DNA of 64,000 bases from Geosporobacter ferrireducens (GCF_001750685.1 NZ_CP017269.1:3017416-3081415), one strand, 5' to 3'; positions 26,587 through 34,201 are shown, numbered from the stretch's first letter. The notes: generated by a model from the sequence alone, not told the origin. Numbers and translations are program-made.

Positions 26587-26739
26587 GTTAGAGGGAGTAA
26601 CTGACCTTTATAAGGGATTAAAGTCGTCATTCCGGAAACAACAATTTCCCGGCTTTAATGGCAGTATGCCTGGTGAGACTCTACAGAGAATATAAGCTAA
26701 TGCAAATTTAGCTTATATTCTCTGTAGAGTCTCTTGTTT
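26587..26739 (+). promoter_or_regulatory. yybP-ykoY (manganese) riboswitch with terminator
   Basis: The aptamer has the conserved elements in order: GAGGGAGTA near 26591, GTCGTCATTCCGG near 26623, CCCGG near 26648 and GTGAGACTCT near 26674. The last element is also the 5' arm of a perfect 26-bp hairpin (26675-26700 and 26708-26733) ending in TTGTTTTT. P1 closure (TAGAG with CTCTA) and the terminator compete for the same bases, so metal binding should switch transcription on. The gene downstream is a cation exporter, as is common for this class. Confidence 0.85.
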
Positions 26740-26810
26740 TTGCTTAGAACTTTCTAACAGCACATTATTGCCACACAGGGATGCCAATACCAAAAGGAGG
26801 CGTATTTTTA

Positions 26811-27866
26811 ATGGAAGCAGTGATTCATACTTATTTAGCTTCGTTTCCAACATTTGTTTTAGTTCTTATAATTTCCGTAATGCTATATATTCTGAGTAAA
26901 GGGGCAGACCTGTTGGTAGATAAGGCTGTCAGCCTTTCTCTTCACTGGGGTGTTCCTAAAATGATTATCGGAGCTACAATTGTATCCTTAGGTACAACGC
27001 TTCCCGAAGCTACCGTCTCCGTGCTGGCAGCAATCAATGGAAACCCTGACTTGGCATTGGGCAATGCTATTGGATCTATTATTGCTGATACGGGTCTGAT
27101 TCTTGGATTAGCTGCGCTTATTGGGCGTCTGCCTGTAGACCGGGTTGTTGTAGAACGTCAAGGAAAGGTCCAGGTATGGGCGGGTATTTTACTTGCAGTT
27201 GTCAGCCTTCCTTTCTTTTCCGGAGGTAATGGAAATATCAGCAGATGGGTTGGCTGGTTATTTATAGTTTTATTAATAATCTATATCTATAGCTCAATTA
27301 AATGGTCTAAAAACCCGGTTTTAGATGGATCATCTATGGAAATGGAAACTGCCTTTACGGTAGAAGAGCATATCTTGAGTGAAGATATTTTAGCCGAGGA
27401 AAAAAGTCCTTTGATTATTCAAATATTAGAGTTATTTGCAGGCATAGCACTGGTTATAGGTTCATCAAAAATTCTTATACCAGCAGTGGAAATCTCAGCT
27501 GTTCGCGTTGGAATCCCACAAAGTATCATCGCAGCAACCTTAATTGCTTTCGGAACGAGTTTGCCTGAGTTAGTAACTGCTATTACTGCTGTGAGAAAAG
27601 GACATGGTGAGCTTGCTATTGGCAATATTGTTGGGGCAGATATTTTGAATGTACTCTTTGTAGTCGGCAGTGCTGCCGCTGTAACATCAGGGGGATTAGA
27701 TGTCCCATTAAATTTCTATAAGCTCCAGATTCCAACGATGCTGATCATTCTGATTGCCTTCCGGTTATTTTCAAAAGGTGACAATGAAGAAATTACTAAA
27801 AAAGAAGGCTTTATACTCTTTCTCATCTACTTTGTTTATCTAATATTAAACTTTACATGGCTTTAA
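26811..27866 (+). CDS. CaCA family cation/proton or Na+/Ca2+ antiporter
   Basis: The 351-residue membrane protein has two inverted alpha-repeats: ATIVSLGTTLPEATVSVLAA with GNAIGSIIADTG, and ATLIAFGTSLPELVTAITAV with GNIVGADILNV. Acidic residues of the GTxLPE motifs form the ion site. An acidic loop lies between the halves (about residues 175-205). AAAGGAGG supports ATG at 26811. Control by a manganese riboswitch suggests that it exports Mn2+ or exchanges Ca2+ when the cell has excess metal. Confidence 0.92.
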   Translation: MEAVIHTYLASFPTFVLVLIISVMLYILSKGADLLVDKAVSLSLHWGVPKMIIGATIVSLGTTLPEATVSVLAAINGNPDLALGNAIGSIIADTGLILGLAALIGRLPVDRVVVERQGKVQVWAGILLAVVSLPFFSGGNGNISRWVGWLFIVLLIIYIYSSIKWSKNPVLDGSSMEMETAFTVEEHILSEDILAEEKSPLIIQILELFAGIALVIGSSKILIPAVEISAVRVGIPQSIIAATLIAFGTSLPELVTAITAVRKGHGELAIGNIVGADILNVLFVVGSAAAVTSGGLDVPLNFYKLQIPTMLIILIAFRLFSKGDNEEITKKEGFILFLIYFVYLILNFTWL

Positions 27867-27938
27867 TAGTATATAGAGAAGGAGTTTTCCGGGAATATAG
27901 GCAATAATATTTCAAATCAAGCAAAGTGTTATCAATAG

Positions 27939-28024
27939 AAACCGCCGTCATTTGTGATAAGATGAACCGTATCATAAATGATGGCGGTTTTTTGGTGGAA
28001 GCATTGGAAATACTTAGATGTATT
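27939..28024. repeat. Terminator repeat, left copy bracketing the cassette region
   Basis: The inverted repeat AAACCGCCGTCATTTGTGATA (27939 on) pairs with TATCATAAATGATGGCGGTTT and ends in TTTTTT. A related copy stands at 34003-34095: both share the loop TGAACCGTA, the right arm CATAAATGA.TGCGG type and a downstream GAAATAC. The pair flanks the 6-kb cassette array in direct orientation. Confidence 0.7.
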
Positions 28025-28107
28025 AAGCTTATATAATTGCATTTTAATCATTATCTTATATGAAGTAAGGAAAATAGGTTATATGCTGGGGTGTGCTTAT
28101 TTGGGAT

Positions 28108-28248
28108 ATGGTACGGGTTCAAGATTCAATGGGGGCAATAGCAAAAGAAGTACTTTCAGACCTTCAGAATGAATTAAATGCTATTAGAGGGGAAGTAGTT
28201 AAAAAGGTTGAAGCGGTTGGAAGAACTGCAATAGAAAAGGTCAAATAA
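28108..28248 (+). pseudogene. Short relic resembling the N-terminus of an HK97 gp10-like phage protein
   Basis: A 46-codon frame (MVRVQDSMGAIAKEVLSDLQ then NELNAIRGEVVKKVEAVGRT) is helical and alternates charged residues in the way of gp10-family head-tail joining proteins, which normally run to about 130 residues. No clear ribosome-binding site precedes it. In-frame reading continues past the stop for about 57 further codons. I regard it as a probable phage relic, with low certainty on family. Confidence 0.35.
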
Positions 28249-28333
28249 TTCAATAGCGAAATTGCTAAGATGGTGGACAAGGACTGCTTAACTTTAATTA
28301 AAAAGGATGAACTATATATTGCTACAACAAAAA

Positions 28334-28360
28334 GTCGAGAACTAAACTCTCGGCTTTTTT
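28334..28360 (+). terminator. Terminator hairpin in the relic region
   Basis: GTCGAGAAC and CTCTCGGC form a short stem followed by TTTTTTC. It ends whatever transcript crosses the phage-like relic. Confidence 0.7.
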
Positions 28361-28490
28361 CTTACCTAGATTTTAATACAAAAATTGCTATTATTTGTAA
28401 AAAAATCAAAGGATTTATATAGGCTTTATAGAACTATAGAAGCAGATTAAATTTATCTTTAAAGAAATCTCTTAGGAAAGAGGAGCGTAT

Positions 28491-28872
28491 ATGGGATAAA
28501 AATTAAAAGAATGAATGATAGAGAAATTCACGTATCATTTGAGTATAATGATGAATTGGTAAAAAAGATTAAGAAGGTTGAAGGAAGGCGGTGGCAGCCG
28601 CATAAAAAATGCTGGGTAGGTCCTAATAATGTTAAAAGCATAAATTGTTCTTAACTTATTCAGCAAGTCTTAGAGTCGGTGAAGTAGTAAGACTAAAGGT
28701 AGATGATATTGATAGTGATAGAATGCTAATGCATATAAGACAAGGAAAGGGTAGAAAAGATAGAATATACAACTATAAGGAGATATTCCCGAACCATGGT
28801 TCGCAAATCCTTCTATTTTGGAATAAAAAACGAACTTTGGGTCGGAAATATAGTAGTTCTCCGAAACCATAA
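28491..28872 (+). pseudogene. Decayed tyrosine recombinase (integrase) with internal deletion
   Basis: Two pieces of one gene are visible. Piece one (28493-28654) encodes an N-terminal domain seen on clostridial XerC/D- and integron-type integrases: REIHVSFEYNDELVKKIKKV then EGRRWQPHKKCWVGP. Its ATG at 28491 with a strong site (GAAAGAGGAG) is out of frame by one base, apparently a lost G. Piece two (28645 on) encodes the start of the catalytic domain with the first catalytic Arg: FLTYSASLRVGEVVRLKVDD, then RQGKGRKDR. The core-binding domain between them and the HxxR and Tyr boxes after them are gone. It cannot be active. Confidence 0.75.
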
Positions 28873-28983
28873 GCAAAGGACGCGGCGTCCTGCCGCGGAT
28901 AGGGGAAGATGACTTTAAGAGCTTTCTTACTACACATTTGTATATTTATGTTCAAGTAATTTAATTCTAAAAGGGGTAATTTT

Positions 28984-29475
28984 ATGAAAAAATCAATTAT
29001 TTTATTAATTAGTGTATTATTATTTTCAATGATAGGATGTGTTAAAACTGAAGTAGAAGATCCTGAAAATGAAATAGAAGTACTAATAGGATATATAGTT
29101 ATAGAAGATAATAATTTGCATTTTGACCAGGTTGAGATTGTAAAAAGGGAAGACAAAGAAAGAATGGAAGAGCTTGATTTAGATGAAAGCGATGTGCCAA
29201 GTGGATATGCGATTATAAATGAAAATCAAGAAAGAACAACTTATGAATTAGCAGATAAAGTAGTTTATAAATTTACTGATGTATACCTTAATTTTGTAGA
29301 AGAATCAGAAGATGATAGGGTATATATTACAACAAAGAAAGATGAATTTCTTAAACATTTAGGTGAGTATAATTTAAATGATATTCCGCTTTTTGAACAA
29401 ACAATACCTTATTTTATTGAAGTCCAAGACGGAAAAGTTATTAGCATTGAAGAAAAATTTGAATATACAATTTAA
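28984..29475 (+). CDS. Small lipoprotein, cassette-borne hypothetical
   Basis: The 163-residue protein has a lipoprotein signal peptide with Cys19 in SMIGC and an acidic mature part (many Glu and Asp). I do not recognise a family. AAAAGGGG precedes the ATG. The gene is followed by attC-like site A after about 100 bases, so it may be the first cassette, but no site is seen upstream of it. Confidence 0.7.
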   Translation: MKKSIILLISVLLFSMIGCVKTEVEDPENEIEVLIGYIVIEDNNLHFDQVEIVKREDKERMEELDLDESDVPSGYAIINENQERTTYELADKVVYKFTDVYLNFVEESEDDRVYITTKKDEFLKHLGEYNLNDIPLFEQTIPYFIEVQDGKVISIEEKFEYTI

Positions 29476-29577
29476 TCGACATATTACACAATATGTATAT
29501 GTTGTGCTTTATTGCCAAATGAAAAGTTTAAGGGGGCGACGTCCTGTCGCCCTCTGAGTCAAGGGGCGTATGACATC

Positions 29578-29726
29578 GGAGAACAATGTGTTTGCACAGG
29601 GGTGCTGGAAGCACGTTTTAAGGGAAAGGTCAGAGTACCGCACCTTCTCACTGGGTGGCAAGCACCGCCAAGGGGGTAATCCTTTAGGGTCCAGTTCGAA
29701 GGCCTCGCAAATGCGAGATGTTATCG
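29578..29726 (+). repeat. attC-like site A
   Basis: The left end GGAGAACAATG with GTGTTTGC and the right end GCAAATGCGAGATGTTATCG can fold back on each other (GTTTGC with GCAAAT and AAC with GTT). The region is G+C-richer than the genes around it and has internal hairpins. It is closely similar over its whole length to site B, including about 45 bases 5' of the left end with a hairpin GGCGACGTCCTGTCGCC (29535 on). Confidence 0.7.
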
Positions 29727-29823
29727 AAAATGGGACGTAAAAGACACCGCGTTCTATGGTGGATTTAAAAATGTCTTTGGTTGTTTAATATGCGCAAGAT
29801 AAAAATATGATAGAAAGAGATGG

Positions 29824-30501
29824 GTGTTTTATTATATGAAAAGAAAGGGAATTATTTTTGATTTTAATGGAACCCTTTTATGGGATACTCAGCTACATAA
29901 CAGAGCATGGGATAATTTTCTTAAGAATCATGGTTTCTCTTTGTCTGACGAAGAAAAGCATCAACGTATCCACGGTAGACTGAATAGCGAGATATTGAAG
30001 GACTTATTTGAAAGCAAGTTGACCAGAGAGGAAATTGAACGTTATGCCCTTGAAAAAGAGTACGAATATCAGAGGCTGTGTAAGGAGATTAATGAATTTT
30101 CATTAGCTGAAGGTGTAATCGAATTGCTTAATAAGCTTAAGGAACAGGACATTCCCTTTGTGATTGCAACAGCATCTGGAATAGAGAATATTGAATTTTA
30201 CATTAGGGAACTTGAACTGAATAAGTGGTTTAAAAAAGAGCATATCGTTTATAATGACGGTTCCATGAGAGGTAAGCCTTTCCCGGATCTGTTTCTTAGA
30301 GCCATGGGTATATTGGGAATAGAAGGAAAGGATACGATCATTTTTGAGGATTCTATTTCTGGAATAAAAGCAGCTGAGGCGGCTGGTGCTGGGAAGGTGA
30401 TAATTGTAGATTCAAATAGTGGTGATTATAATTCATGGATAGACAAATATCCAATAATTACGCATTTTCATCAAATTGACTACGAGTGGTTTAATAAATA
30501 G
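29824..30501 (+). CDS. HAD family hydrolase, beta-phosphoglucomutase-like
   Basis: The protein has HAD motif I FDFNGTLLWDT (nucleophile Asp, with Asn in place of the usual second Asp of DxDGT), a helical cap (about 25-85), motif II TASG, motif III Lys in RGKPFPD and motif IV FEDSISGIKAAEAAGAG. These are phosphosugar phosphatases or mutases of subfamily I. GTG at 29824 follows GAAAGAGA; ATG at 29836 is the alternative start. The gene fills one cassette, ending 12 bases before attC-like site E. Confidence 0.88.
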   Translation: MFYYMKRKGIIFDFNGTLLWDTQLHNRAWDNFLKNHGFSLSDEEKHQRIHGRLNSEILKDLFESKLTREEIERYALEKEYEYQRLCKEINEFSLAEGVIELLNKLKEQDIPFVIATASGIENIEFYIRELELNKWFKKEHIVYNDGSMRGKPFPDLFLRAMGILGIEGKDTIIFEDSISGIKAAEAAGAGKVIIVDSNSGDYNSWIDKYPIITHFHQIDYEWFNK

Positions 30502-30513
30502 ATAAAGGTCAGT

Positions 30514-30650
30514 TCAAAACAATGTTTTCAACGCTTCGGGCGTGCTCACGGGTCGTTTCTGCCACACCGCCTCACCGGGCGGTAAGCGCCGCTAAAGGGA
30601 AAGGCTCCGCTGGCCCGGTTCGTCGGCGTCGTGAAAACGAAACGTTATAT
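30514..30650 (+). repeat. attC-like site E
   Basis: Left arm TCAAAACAATGTTTTCAACG and right arm CGTGAAAACGAAACGTTATA pair through GTTTTC with GAAAAC, and AAC with GTT. It shares AACAATG and ACGTTA with the other sites. The interior is strongly G+C-rich and has its own hairpin (CCGCC..GGCGG). Confidence 0.75.
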
Positions 30651-30714
30651 GATATGGCATATTAGTTTTAGAAACAGAGATTATTTATTTAATAGTTATG
30701 TCGGAGGTTGACGC

Positions 30715-30880
30715 ATGAAATCGGTTGAAGAAATACTTAAATTCATTAAAATGCAGAAAGTGGCGTTATAGCGTCGATTGATGGGGATGGTTTTCCAAAT
30801 CAGAAAGCTACGCTAAAACCACGAAAAATTGAAAATAATAATATCTTTTATTTTTCTTCTAATACATCTTCTTTACATAA
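30715..30880 (+). pseudogene. Truncated, frameshifted pyridoxamine 5'-phosphate oxidase-like gene
   Basis: ATG at 30715 follows GGAGG. The frame gives MKSVEEILKFIK and then stops; one lost A at about 30747-30751 restores NAESGVIASIDGDGFPNQKA and later NNIFYFSSNTSSLHN, the N-terminal half of a PPOX/general stress protein 26 fold. The sequence runs straight into the left end of attC-like site D at 30875. It is a dead cassette gene whose second half has been lost. Confidence 0.7.
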
Positions 30881-31003
30881 CATTGCACTCAAGTTCGCTT
30901 TGCCTATTTGGGGTCATCCCTTGGAAGAAGCAAAGCACATTTCTCAGCCTAAGATAAGAGCTATCTAAGGCTGAGAAAAGTCTTGAGTGCGGAGACGTTA
31001 GAC
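30875..31003 (+). repeat. attC-like site D
   Basis: Left end ACATAACATTGCACTCAAG and right end CTTGAGTGCGGAGACGTTAG pair perfectly through GCACTCAAG with CTTGAGTGC, with outer AAC and GTTAGAC. The right end GTTAGAC fits the integron R' consensus GTTRRRY. An internal hairpin (TTCTCAGCCT..AGGCTGAGAA) forms the variable tip. Confidence 0.85.
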
Positions 31004-31063
31004 GGCATATCTGACTAGATTTTTTTGCAATAGGGTAGTGGATTGTAAAAATGGGGAGGGAAA

Positions 31064-31537
31064 ATGAAACAGAAAAAATATTTATATATAGTAATTACGA
31101 TAATAGTAATCAGCATTATTATTACTGCTGCCTATCTGAATGACAAGCGGATATATGGCAAAATATATAATTTGATCGATGAAGAGCAGATTAACATCAC
31201 TTCGTCGACTTATACTGAAAATAACAAAGTTGTTGCCGAAATAAAAGCATCTGATAATGCTACCTATATTAAGGTTAATGATGTTGGTCATATTGTAGAT
31301 AATAATAAACTATTTAAAATATTAACAAAATACAAATGCAAAAAAAGTAAATCCAATTATTTTCCATATACAACAGGGGATGTAATTGCAGAGATATCAA
31401 TTCATCAGAATAATAAACCTAAGCATATTATACTGGGCAATTTTAATATTTGGTATGAGACTAGTGACAAAGTGGCTTATGATATTATCGATGGTGATAA
31501 GTTACTTCAAGAAATATTATTGCTTGTAGAAAAATAA
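31064..31537 (+). CDS. Hypothetical membrane-anchored protein in a cassette
   Basis: The 157-residue protein has one N-terminal membrane helix (about 6-25) and an external domain without recognised motifs. It is preceded by GGGGAGGG. It lies alone between attC-like sites D and C, as expected for a one-gene cassette. Codon use is more AT-rich than the sugar and catabolic operons nearby, suggesting an outside origin. Confidence 0.7.
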   Translation: MKQKKYLYIVITIIVISIIITAAYLNDKRIYGKIYNLIDEEQINITSSTYTENNKVVAEIKASDNATYIKVNDVGHIVDNNKLFKILTKYKCKKSKSNYFPYTTGDVIAEISIHQNNKPKHIILGNFNIWYETSDKVAYDIIDGDKLLQEILLLVEK

Positions 31538-31650
31538 ATTTTCTCATATAGTAATTTGAAATTTTATTCGAAAGAGTGCAAATAACAGAAACAAAGTAGT
31601 TTAAATTATCTTAGAAGTTTAAGTTGCTGGTTATTTCCGTCAGAGACGCC

Positions 31651-31773
31651 GTCTAACAATGTGTTCAAGTTCGTGCGGTAGGTGAAGTCTCTGGAGCAGA
31701 GCTGCGCACACCATAAATACTAAGCCAAGTCTGGCTAAGTATTTATGGCGTCTTGAACACGGAGACGTTAGAT
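31651..31773 (+). repeat. attC-like site C (most canonical)
   Basis: R'' GTCTAAC (31651-31657), then AAT, then GTGTTCAAG; right side CTTGAACAC, GGAGAC, and R' GTTAGAT (31767-31773). R'' fits RYYYAAC and R' fits GTTRRRY. Inner arms pair perfectly over 9 bp, with unequal spacers of 3 and 6 bases as in integron attC sites. The tip is an imperfect hairpin with arms CCATAAATACT and AGTATTTATGG. Confidence 0.88.
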
Positions 31774-31879
31774 GACACTCCAATATCGGAGCAAGGTAAT
31801 GGGGTCAATTGGTTTGTTTGCAAAGGGGCTATCATAAATATCAATGTAGTTAAGTTTCAAATTAAAAGGAGCGATAGAC

Positions 31880-32044
31880 TTGAATTCAAAGGAAATAAAT
31901 GTAGTTGGTGAAAATATATTGAAGAAAAGAAAGGGTGCAGACCTTTCTCAAAAAGCATTAGCAGAAAAACTTAGTGTTACATGGGAGATGGTATCAAGTT
32001 GGGAAAATTTGTACAAAACTGCAAAACAAGAATTATGTATATAG
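31880..32044 (+). pseudogene. XRE-type HTH stub, truncated
   Basis: TTG at 31880 after AAAAGGAGCG opens 54 codons with an XRE helix-turn-helix: VGENILKKRKGADLSQKALA then EKLSVTWEMVSSWEN. The scaffold helices that normally follow are absent and the tail (LYKTAKQELCI) does not fit. It shares a cassette with the QueG-like gene that follows. Confidence 0.6.
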
Positions 32045-32070
32045 CATATATGTAAAAGGGGGGCTTAAGA

Positions 32071-32751
32071 GTGAAGAAGCAAATCAAAGAATTTATATTA
32101 AATCTTGGTGCGGATGTGTGTGGTGTCGCTAATGTTGACCGCTTTTCCGAAGCACCAGCAGGCTTTCACCCAAGAGATATATTTTCCGACTGCAAATCGA
32201 TCATTGTGTTTGGCATAGCTCTTCCAAAAGGGCTGACAATGATAGAACCAAGGCTGATATACGGTCATTTCAATTATAGCACATGTCCAGAGGTTGATTG
32301 GGTCGCATTAAGAGCTGCAAAAGAGATTGAAAGGATCTCTAGTGGCTATGCTGTACCGCTTCCCTCAGACGGTCCTTATGAATACTGGGATGCAGAAAAA
32401 CTGGAAGGCCGTGGTCTGATATCCATGAAACATGCCGCCGTACTCGCAGGACTAGGAACACTAGGTAAAAATACATTACTACTAAACGAAAAGCATGGTA
32501 ATCTGTTGACTTTGGGAATAGTTCTTACAGAGCTTGATCTTGTCTCCGACTCGCTTGCGGAGAGTATCTGTATAGATGGTTGCAATCTATGTATCGAAAA
32601 CTGCCCGTCTCAAGCATTGGACGGCCGAAACGCAAATCAGGCAAAATGCAGACCGAATACATATGGAACCAATGACAGAGGCTTTAATACTGTTAACTGC
32701 AATAAATGCAGGGTAATTTGCCCAATGAGACAAGGAAAGAAAAGTGATTAG
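32071..32751 (+). CDS. Short QueG-related 4Fe-4S protein
   Basis: The 226-residue protein has the QueG/DUF1730-like N-terminal half (LGADVCGVANVDRFSEAP; KHAAVLAGLGTLGKNTLLLN) and a ferredoxin-like end with CIDGCNLCIENCPSQAL and CNKCRVICPMRQG, enough cysteines for two 4Fe-4S clusters. True epoxyqueuosine reductases are about 380 residues with a C-terminal HEAT domain, missing here, so queuosine synthesis is not implied. It starts at GTG after GGGGGG and is cassette-borne. Confidence 0.83.
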   Translation: MKKQIKEFILNLGADVCGVANVDRFSEAPAGFHPRDIFSDCKSIIVFGIALPKGLTMIEPRLIYGHFNYSTCPEVDWVALRAAKEIERISSGYAVPLPSDGPYEYWDAEKLEGRGLISMKHAAVLAGLGTLGKNTLLLNEKHGNLLTLGIVLTELDLVSDSLAESICIDGCNLCIENCPSQALDGRNANQAKCRPNTYGTNDRGFNTVNCNKCRVICPMRQGKKSD

Positions 32752-32884
32752 CATGATGTGTGATTAAATTGGTTTGCTTTTTTAAAAAAGTCGTAATGTA
32801 TTCTAAAATGTTATGTATGCTATAAATAATAGATTTAAGGGTGCGACGTCCTGTCGCCCTCTGAATCACGGGACGTATGGCATC

Positions 32885-33030
32885 GGAGAACAATGCATTT
32901 GCATAAAGGTGCTGGAAGCACGTTTTTGGGGCAGGTTTAGCACCACATCTTCTCACTGGGAGCGAAGCTCCGCTAAGGGGTATTCCTATGGGGTCCAGTT
33001 CGAAGGCGTCACAAATGCGAGACGTTACAC
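32885..33030 (+). repeat. attC-like site B
   Basis: Left GGAGAACAATGCATTTGC and right CAAATGCGAGACGTTACAC pair through GCATTTG with CAAATGC. It is a near copy of site A, including the GTGCTGGAAGCACG hairpin, the GGGTCCAGTTCGAAGGC stretch before the right arm and an upstream hairpin GCGACGTCCTGTCGC (32843 on). Confidence 0.75.
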
Positions 33031-33165
33031 AACAGATCGATTAACTTGGGCACCGTCCTGGCATGATAAGTATTAAGGTAGGTGTTTCACAAGGAATACA
33101 TAGAATAAATTTAAAATATTAGCGCTTACTAAACTACAGTGAAATAAATTTAAGGGGGTAATAAA

Positions 33166-33663
33166 ATGGAAGGTGTTTATAGCGAAATTAAGATTGTAAA
33201 AGTACCAAAGATGCAAGTTGCAAGATATGTTATTATTAGTCCCAATCCAGAACATGATGTGATTTCTTACATGGATAACTGGGCAAAAAATAGTGGGTTA
33301 TTGGATTTTAAAGATTATAAGCCAAGAAGAATAGGTTGGGATTTCCCGTTTGTGTCTAAACAACAATCAGAACAGTTTGGACTTCGTGGTTATGTGAGTG
33401 CATACATTATTCCAGAGAATTTTAAACCTGAATGTGGAGGAGTAGAAATAGCATACATAAATGAAGATACATATGCAACTTTAACAGTAACAGATCCCCA
33501 TAGTAATTCTTTTGAAAAAATACCAAAGGGATATGAAATATTGATGGAGTTTGTAAACAGTGGAGAATATAAAGCTACTTCATGGGAGAATAGAATTGCA
33601 TTTGAAGAAGAATATGATATAGATGGTGTTCACTATATGGATATATATATTCCTGTGAAGTAA
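33166..33663 (+). CDS. GyrI-like effector-binding domain protein
   Basis: The 165-residue stand-alone protein begins with the GyrI-like/AraC effector-binding pattern (IKIVKVPKMQVARYVIISPN) and ends with the characteristic strand pattern of such domains (DGVHYMDIYIPV). Related domains bind small hydrophobic molecules or inhibit gyrase poisons. There is no DNA-binding domain. GGGGG precedes ATG. It is the only gene between attC-like sites B and F. Confidence 0.75.
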   Translation: MEGVYSEIKIVKVPKMQVARYVIISPNPEHDVISYMDNWAKNSGLLDFKDYKPRRIGWDFPFVSKQQSEQFGLRGYVSAYIIPENFKPECGGVEIAYINEDTYATLTVTDPHSNSFEKIPKGYEILMEFVNSGEYKATSWENRIAFEEEYDIDGVHYMDIYIPVK

Positions 33664-33798
33664 AGTTAAAAAAAGGCAATTAAAGTATTTGGTGAAAGTC
33701 TACAGGATGAGGCATTGACCGCAGCACCATGCTGCTCTTAGCTTTGAGGCTCGGTCCGTCGTGTAATACGAGGATTTGCGGCTCTGGCTGCGCCTTCG

Positions 33799-33882
33799 AC
33801 CTAACTTGACAGTTGTCATGCCTTTTGCTAATAGAAGATATGCTTTTGAAGGCAAAAGTCATACATAGCAAGTGGGTTAGGT
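33799..33882 (+). repeat. attC-like site F
   Basis: R'' ACCTAAC (33799-33805) and R' GTTAGGT (33876-33882) are exact matches to RYYYAAC and GTTRRRY. Pairing extends outward (CCTTCG with CGAAGG) and inward (TTG with CAA across a TGG bulge). At 84 bases it is the shortest site and lacks the AACAATG/GAGACGTTA ends shared by the others, so it may come from another lineage. Confidence 0.65.
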
Positions 33883-34002
33883 CGAAGGGGATGGTTCTTG
33901 TTTGCCTTTATGCTTACGATGATAACTAAGAGAAGCTGTAAAGATAGATCTACTATGTCGCTGAAAAAGATGGTATTTCCTTTGACCTCTTTGGCTTATA
34001 AA

Positions 34003-34095
34003 AAACCGCTGATACAATGATACGCTGAACCGTACCATAAATGACTGCGGTTTTTTTATGGGCAAATATTTTGAAATACACGACGGATTTAGATA
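34003..34095. repeat. Terminator repeat, right copy bracketing the cassette region
   Basis: AAACCGC...GCGGTTTTTTT hairpin with loop TGAACCGTA, related to the copy at 27939-28024. It ends the cassette region on the right and could terminate read-through from it. Confidence 0.7.
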
Positions 34096-34201
34096 AAAGA
34101 AGGTGAAGGAAATAAAACGAACAAGAATCATCCTAGTGTATTAATTACATAAACAGTAAATTTATGGTAGAATTTTATAAGAAAGCTTAGGATGGGGGAA
34201 A

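Noticed and set aside
27978..28172. 64-codon open frame after the CaCA gene terminator
   Set aside because: It starts inside the terminator hairpin, has no ribosome-binding site and no recognisable composition; the overlapping frame at 28108 is more protein-like.
29578..33030. CRISPR array as explanation for the regular repeats at 29-33 kb
   Set aside because: The units are 120-150 bases, unequal in interior sequence and spaced by whole genes, unlike short identical CRISPR repeats; no cas genes are nearby.
29578..33030. Insertion sequences or MITEs as explanation for the attC-like sites
   Set aside because: No consistent terminal inverted repeats with target duplications; arms differ in sequence between sites while pairing and end motifs are kept, which is the attC pattern.
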